Below, in pieces: positions 34,400 through 36,577 of a stretch of DNA of 36,577 nt (within the stretch, counting starts at the first letter, position 1; every line of letters starts with the position of its first letter). The position numbers and the translations under genes are program-made. The DNA is from Glomus cerebriforme. Lineage: Eukaryota; Glomeromycota; Glomeromycetes; Glomerales; Glomeraceae. The stretch covers positions 1-36,577 of the forward strand of contig QKYT01000027.1 of NCBI GenBank assembly GCA_003550305.1. The letters run 5' to 3'. Under the pieces are notes generated by a model. The model saw only the letters and a list, made by a program, of their open reading frames with translations. It made no database searches and was not told the origin of the DNA.

Positions 34400-34513
34400 A
34401 CTTGATAATACTTGGCTTATATAGTATGATATGCTCACGTGATATGAAATTATCTTACCCAATGTGATGAAACAATGCCGAATGAACGATACTGTAAACG
34501 AGAAATCTATCAT
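34400..34513 (-). other. Candidate alternative 5' exon and intron of fumarase
   Basis: An ATG at 34513 opens MIDFSFTVSFIRHCFITL (exon 34513-34459). It ends at a good donor, G|GTAAGA, in phase 1. An acceptor CAAG|TTCC at 34401/34400 would join it in frame through VPYFITA to the MASQQ start of fumarase, with no stop. The 18-25-residue extension is hydrophobic with an Arg and no acidic residue after position 3, so it is only a possible mitochondrial or membrane-type leader. The acceptor lacks a strong pyrimidine tract. Not proven. Confidence 0.35.
34416..34441 (-). promoter_or_regulatory. TATA-like and CACGTG motifs upstream of fumarase
   Basis: On the minus strand TATATAAG (34423-34416) lies about 36-43 bp before the proximal ATG. 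CACGTG (34436-34441), an E-box word, lies just upstream. Together they could drive a short transcript starting between the candidate distal exon and the proximal ATG. In DNA this AT-rich the TATA word alone is weak evidence. Confidence 0.35.
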
Positions 34514-35048
34514 GTAAAAAGTAGTTAAATTGATGGTTTACAGAAGTTATTAAATAATCATAAATTTAATAAAATCGTACAGGTTTGACTTGAATACAAA
34601 CGAATCTTAAATTTTTCAACATTGTGACAAAGATTTTTTTCTAAACCTTTTTTTTCACAGATTTTTTATAGTTTTTAGCGCAGATCTTTCATGTAGATCA
34701 TGTTCATGCAAAAAATCTGCGTTACATGTACAGTCGCTTTATAATCACCTCTATATAATCACAAATGATTATACTGTAGTCACATTTTTATTAATGTGCT
34801 CTTTTACGAGCAGGATCATATTCCCAATTCACCTGGCTTGAGTAGATATCTTACTGAATCATATGCGACTCCTTCGACCGTCTCTTAGACTTTGAATATA
34901 AGAGTGGGGTCGATTGTATTCAATTCATTGAATAAATTGTAAATTAAAAGTGTTAATACAAACGAAATTTAGTTTATTAATAAGCTTTCTAATAAATAAT
35001 TTAATTAAAGGAATTAAAATAAAATAAAAAAAAATACATTAAATTAAA
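34514..35048. other. Intergenic region with a possible TA-flanked element
   Basis: TACAGTCGCTTTATAATCAC (from 34729) and, near 34907, GGTCGATTGTA (reverse complement TACAATCGACC) could be the ends of a roughly 190-bp Tc1/pogo-type element with TA duplications. The CTCTATATAATCAC word also resembles 22203 in the kinase intergenic region. TACAGT...ACTGTA forms a small hairpin at 34729-34779. The assignment is weak. No coding frame. Confidence 0.35.
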
Positions 35049-35981
35049 TTAAACATTCAACTCAGAAGAAGCAAAAGGTTTGTTCTTTTTAAACCCAATA
35101 ATTCCGAAACAAAAATTTAACCATAATCTTGTTAGGTTCAACCAAAATAAAAGAATCTTTATAGGTAAATAACATAATCTGCTAATATTTCCTTTGGAGG
35201 AAATCATTTCAGCAGGTCTTTGTTGTGAAGATAATTCTATGGTACCAGTTGCTCTTACACTACTAAAAGAATTCTCTTTTGGAAAAATTCTAATTAATAA
35301 TTTAATTTCGGAATCAATTAGTAAATTGCTCATGTACCAAGTTCTCAAATTATCTCCTTGACCACTTTCGTCTGCTTGTTGAGCAGTATGAGTAAAACCT
35401 AACACATTAATTAATAAATTAACGGCAGCTCTCATAAAATCAGGACCATTTTGAGTAAAAATATCATCCAAAAAAGTCCAACTTGCTAAAGTTGATTGTT
35501 CTAATTGTAATTGAAATGTATGTAATAGTCCTTTAATAAAAGGTTTTGCACCAACTGAACTTTTATATTGATTAATGAAAGTTGTTAATTCTGAACGACG
35601 ATGTAAAGGTGTATATTGTGCTGGTTTGGAATTTAATAATCTATCTAATTCATCATAAAGCTGTATAGCTTTTTTATGATGAAATTCTGATCGAATTTTA
35701 CGTTTTATCTCGAGATATTTATTAAATTCTTTTGGCATCAACATTATACTATTGACAAACCCTATTTTATTAAGAAGCTCTTCTATATCTTCATTCTTTC
35801 CTGCTACTGTTTCGTTAATGTCGGAAAAATTTAAAGTTATAGTATCATTAGAACGTGAAGCAAATTCTACAAGTCCAACAATTGTACCAGCAAGTTTATC
35901 ATTATTTACGTAAAAACTTGAACATATTTTTTCCCATTCTTTAAGATATGTTTCAACAGATAAAGGACTTCCTGAAGCCAT
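35049..35981 (-). CDS. Uncharacterised intronless protein with C-terminal hydrophobic segments
   Basis: A single uninterrupted frame of 310 residues with a good start context (GAAAATGGCTTC on the minus strand). I do not recognise the family. The N-terminal 280 residues look soluble and mainly helical: YLKEWEKICSSFYVN, then IEELLNKIGFVNSIM, KEFNKYLEIKRKIRSEFHHK, a helix-rich middle with SWTFLDDIFTQNGPDFMRAA, and a beta-like EIKLLIRIFPK. The last 40 residues contain LCYLPIKILLFWLNLTRLWL and NFCFGIIGFKK, enough for one or two membrane segments, or a tail anchor with a short Lys-containing end. There are no Cys clusters, kinase, nuclease or protease motifs. Lack of introns contrasts with every other intact gene here. 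A membrane-anchored cytosolic protein is the most that can be inferred. Confidence 0.75.
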   Translation of the reverse strand: MASGSPLSVETYLKEWEKICSSFYVNNDKLAGTIVGLVEFASRSNDTITLNFSDINETVAGKNEDIEELLNKIGFVNSIMLMPKEFNKYLEIKRKIRSEFHHKKAIQLYDELDRLLNSKPAQYTPLHRRSELTTFINQYKSSVGAKPFIKGLLHTFQLQLEQSTLASWTFLDDIFTQNGPDFMRAAVNLLINVLGFTHTAQQADESGQGDNLRTWYMSNLLIDSEIKLLIRIFPKENSFSSVRATGTIELSSQQRPAEMISSKGNISRLCYLPIKILLFWLNLTRLWLNFCFGIIGFKKNKPFASSELNV

Positions 35982-36228
35982 TTTTCTACTATGAAACTTT
36001 TTGTCTTATAATTGTTGTCGAAATAACTGAGGGATTTTGGTACAAAAGCTAAACCAGGAAAAGAACGAAAGAAATGAAAGAAATAGAGAATTGGGATGAA
36101 ATTCAAAAAAAAATACCCTTCCTCTTAACCAGTTTGGGTAATCTTTCACGTGAAATCCATATTTTGTCGTTACCCGGATTTTCCCGAAGATACTGCATTA
36201 AGGGGCGTGGCATTTATTAGGTAATATT
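35982..36228. promoter_or_regulatory. Upstream region of the intronless gene
   Basis: It contains TTTCACGTGAAA (about 36147-36158), a 12-bp palindrome around CACGTG, and no competing coding frame apart from a shadow extending the intronless gene's neighbourhood. Probable promoter; function inferred from position. Confidence 0.35.
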
Positions 36229-36345
36229 TAGGTATATAGATAAACTGTACTGTACGGTTGGCTAAACTGTACTGTACGATTTTAAATGCAAAAATTCGTA
36301 CAGTACAGTTCAGCTGATCGTACAGTACAGTTTATATGTATACCC
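36229..36345. repeat. Inverted array of four AAACTGTACTGTACG words
   Basis: AAACTGTACTGTACG occurs at 36242-36256 and 36264-36278. Its reverse complement occurs at 36297-36310 (one base short) and 36319-36333. The arms therefore form nested hairpins around an 18-base AT-rich loop. The similarity extends outward: the left flank GGTATATAGATAAACTG resembles the reverse complement of the right flank, GGGTATACATATAAACTG. The whole is about 117 bp and could be a miniature inverted-repeat element or a protein-binding/structured site. Each word itself contains the internal palindrome GTACTGTAC-like core. Confidence 0.85.
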
Positions 36346-36577
36346 GTAATATTTTAGGGGGTGGGGGTAAAACAAAATCTTACGTGACACAAATTTATGC
36401 ATTTTTATTGGTCAAAATTAATACTATATATATATTTAAATATTATTGTTTGAAAAAATCTTACCTGGGGGGGGGGGGTAGAACCTCTTATGAAACTAAT
36501 ATTAGGTAATATATGTCATGGCCCTAACCGCAAACTTTAATTTGATTGATCTGCGCAACAAAGTTTTAATCTAAAAT
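36346..36577. other. Right-end region with G-runs
   Basis: GGGGGTGGGGG lies at 36357-36367 and a 12-G run at 36467-36478, separated by ordinary AT-rich DNA. Both are followed by GTA-A/G words (GGGGGTAAAAC and GGGGTAGAACC), suggesting related repeat ends. No gene. A TGATCTGCGCA word near the end echoes the CTGCGCAG words at the left end of the window. Confidence 0.45.

Noticed and set aside
1..36577. CRISPR array, bacterial operon, rRNA or tRNA genes
   Set aside because: No regularly spaced identical repeats, no Shine-Dalgarno-led gene strings, and no cloverleaf or rRNA signature noticed by eye. A tRNA scan was not possible.

Overview
The window reads as nuclear DNA of an early-diverging fungus, most likely an arbuscular mycorrhizal fungus of the Rhizophagus type. 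The reasons are: very AT-rich DNA throughout, many short (about 50-100 nt) spliceosomal introns, a fungal Kin1-type kinase with a KA1 tail, a eukaryotic DUF262 protein, and degraded LINE and transposase relics of a kind common in Glomeromycotina. The organism assignment is inference. All gene models were spliced by eye, and every internal exon join was checked for reading phase.

Layout. Positions 1-14000 are gene-poor. They hold one intron-rich DUF262 gene (+, 3372-4762), a degenerate minisatellite, duplicated GC-richer blocks, a 397-bp inverted-repeat element, a 5'-truncated LINE with a poly-A tail and a perfect 18-bp target-site duplication (7857-10318), a hypermutated transposase relic whose zinc-knuckle ligands all read as tyrosine, a second small inverted-repeat element, and AT-rich tandem repeats. 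From 14000 to 36000 the window is gene-dense with housekeeping and regulatory genes: EMC3 (-), divergently paired with a RAD51D-like recombinase paralogue (+); a TMEM97/EXPERA protein (-); an STK32/YANK-type kinase (+); a Kin1/MARK kinase (+); a forkhead transcription factor (+); fumarase (-); and an unrecognised intronless gene (-). The right end carries a compact array of four copies of a 15-bp word arranged as an inverted repeat.

The genes do not form an operon or obvious pathway. They cover ER membrane-protein insertion (EMC3), sterol/ER membrane function (TMEM97), DNA repair (RAD51D), signalling (two kinases), transcription (forkhead) and the TCA cycle/cytosolic fumarate (fumarase).

Most notable observations: (1) the zinc-knuckle relic with a C-to-T/G-to-A, CpA-to-TpA pattern resembling RIP; (2) an inverted-repeat element inside a forkhead intron whose terminal repeat abuts the 3' splice site and contains a forkhead-type motif; (3) GC-AG introns in the forkhead domain and in the RAD51D-like gene; (4) an in-frame upstream exon that could give fumarase a second N-terminus; (5) a 15-nt microexon inside the DUF262 domain; (6) the four-copy hairpin array at the right end. 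No complete new multi-gene system was found.
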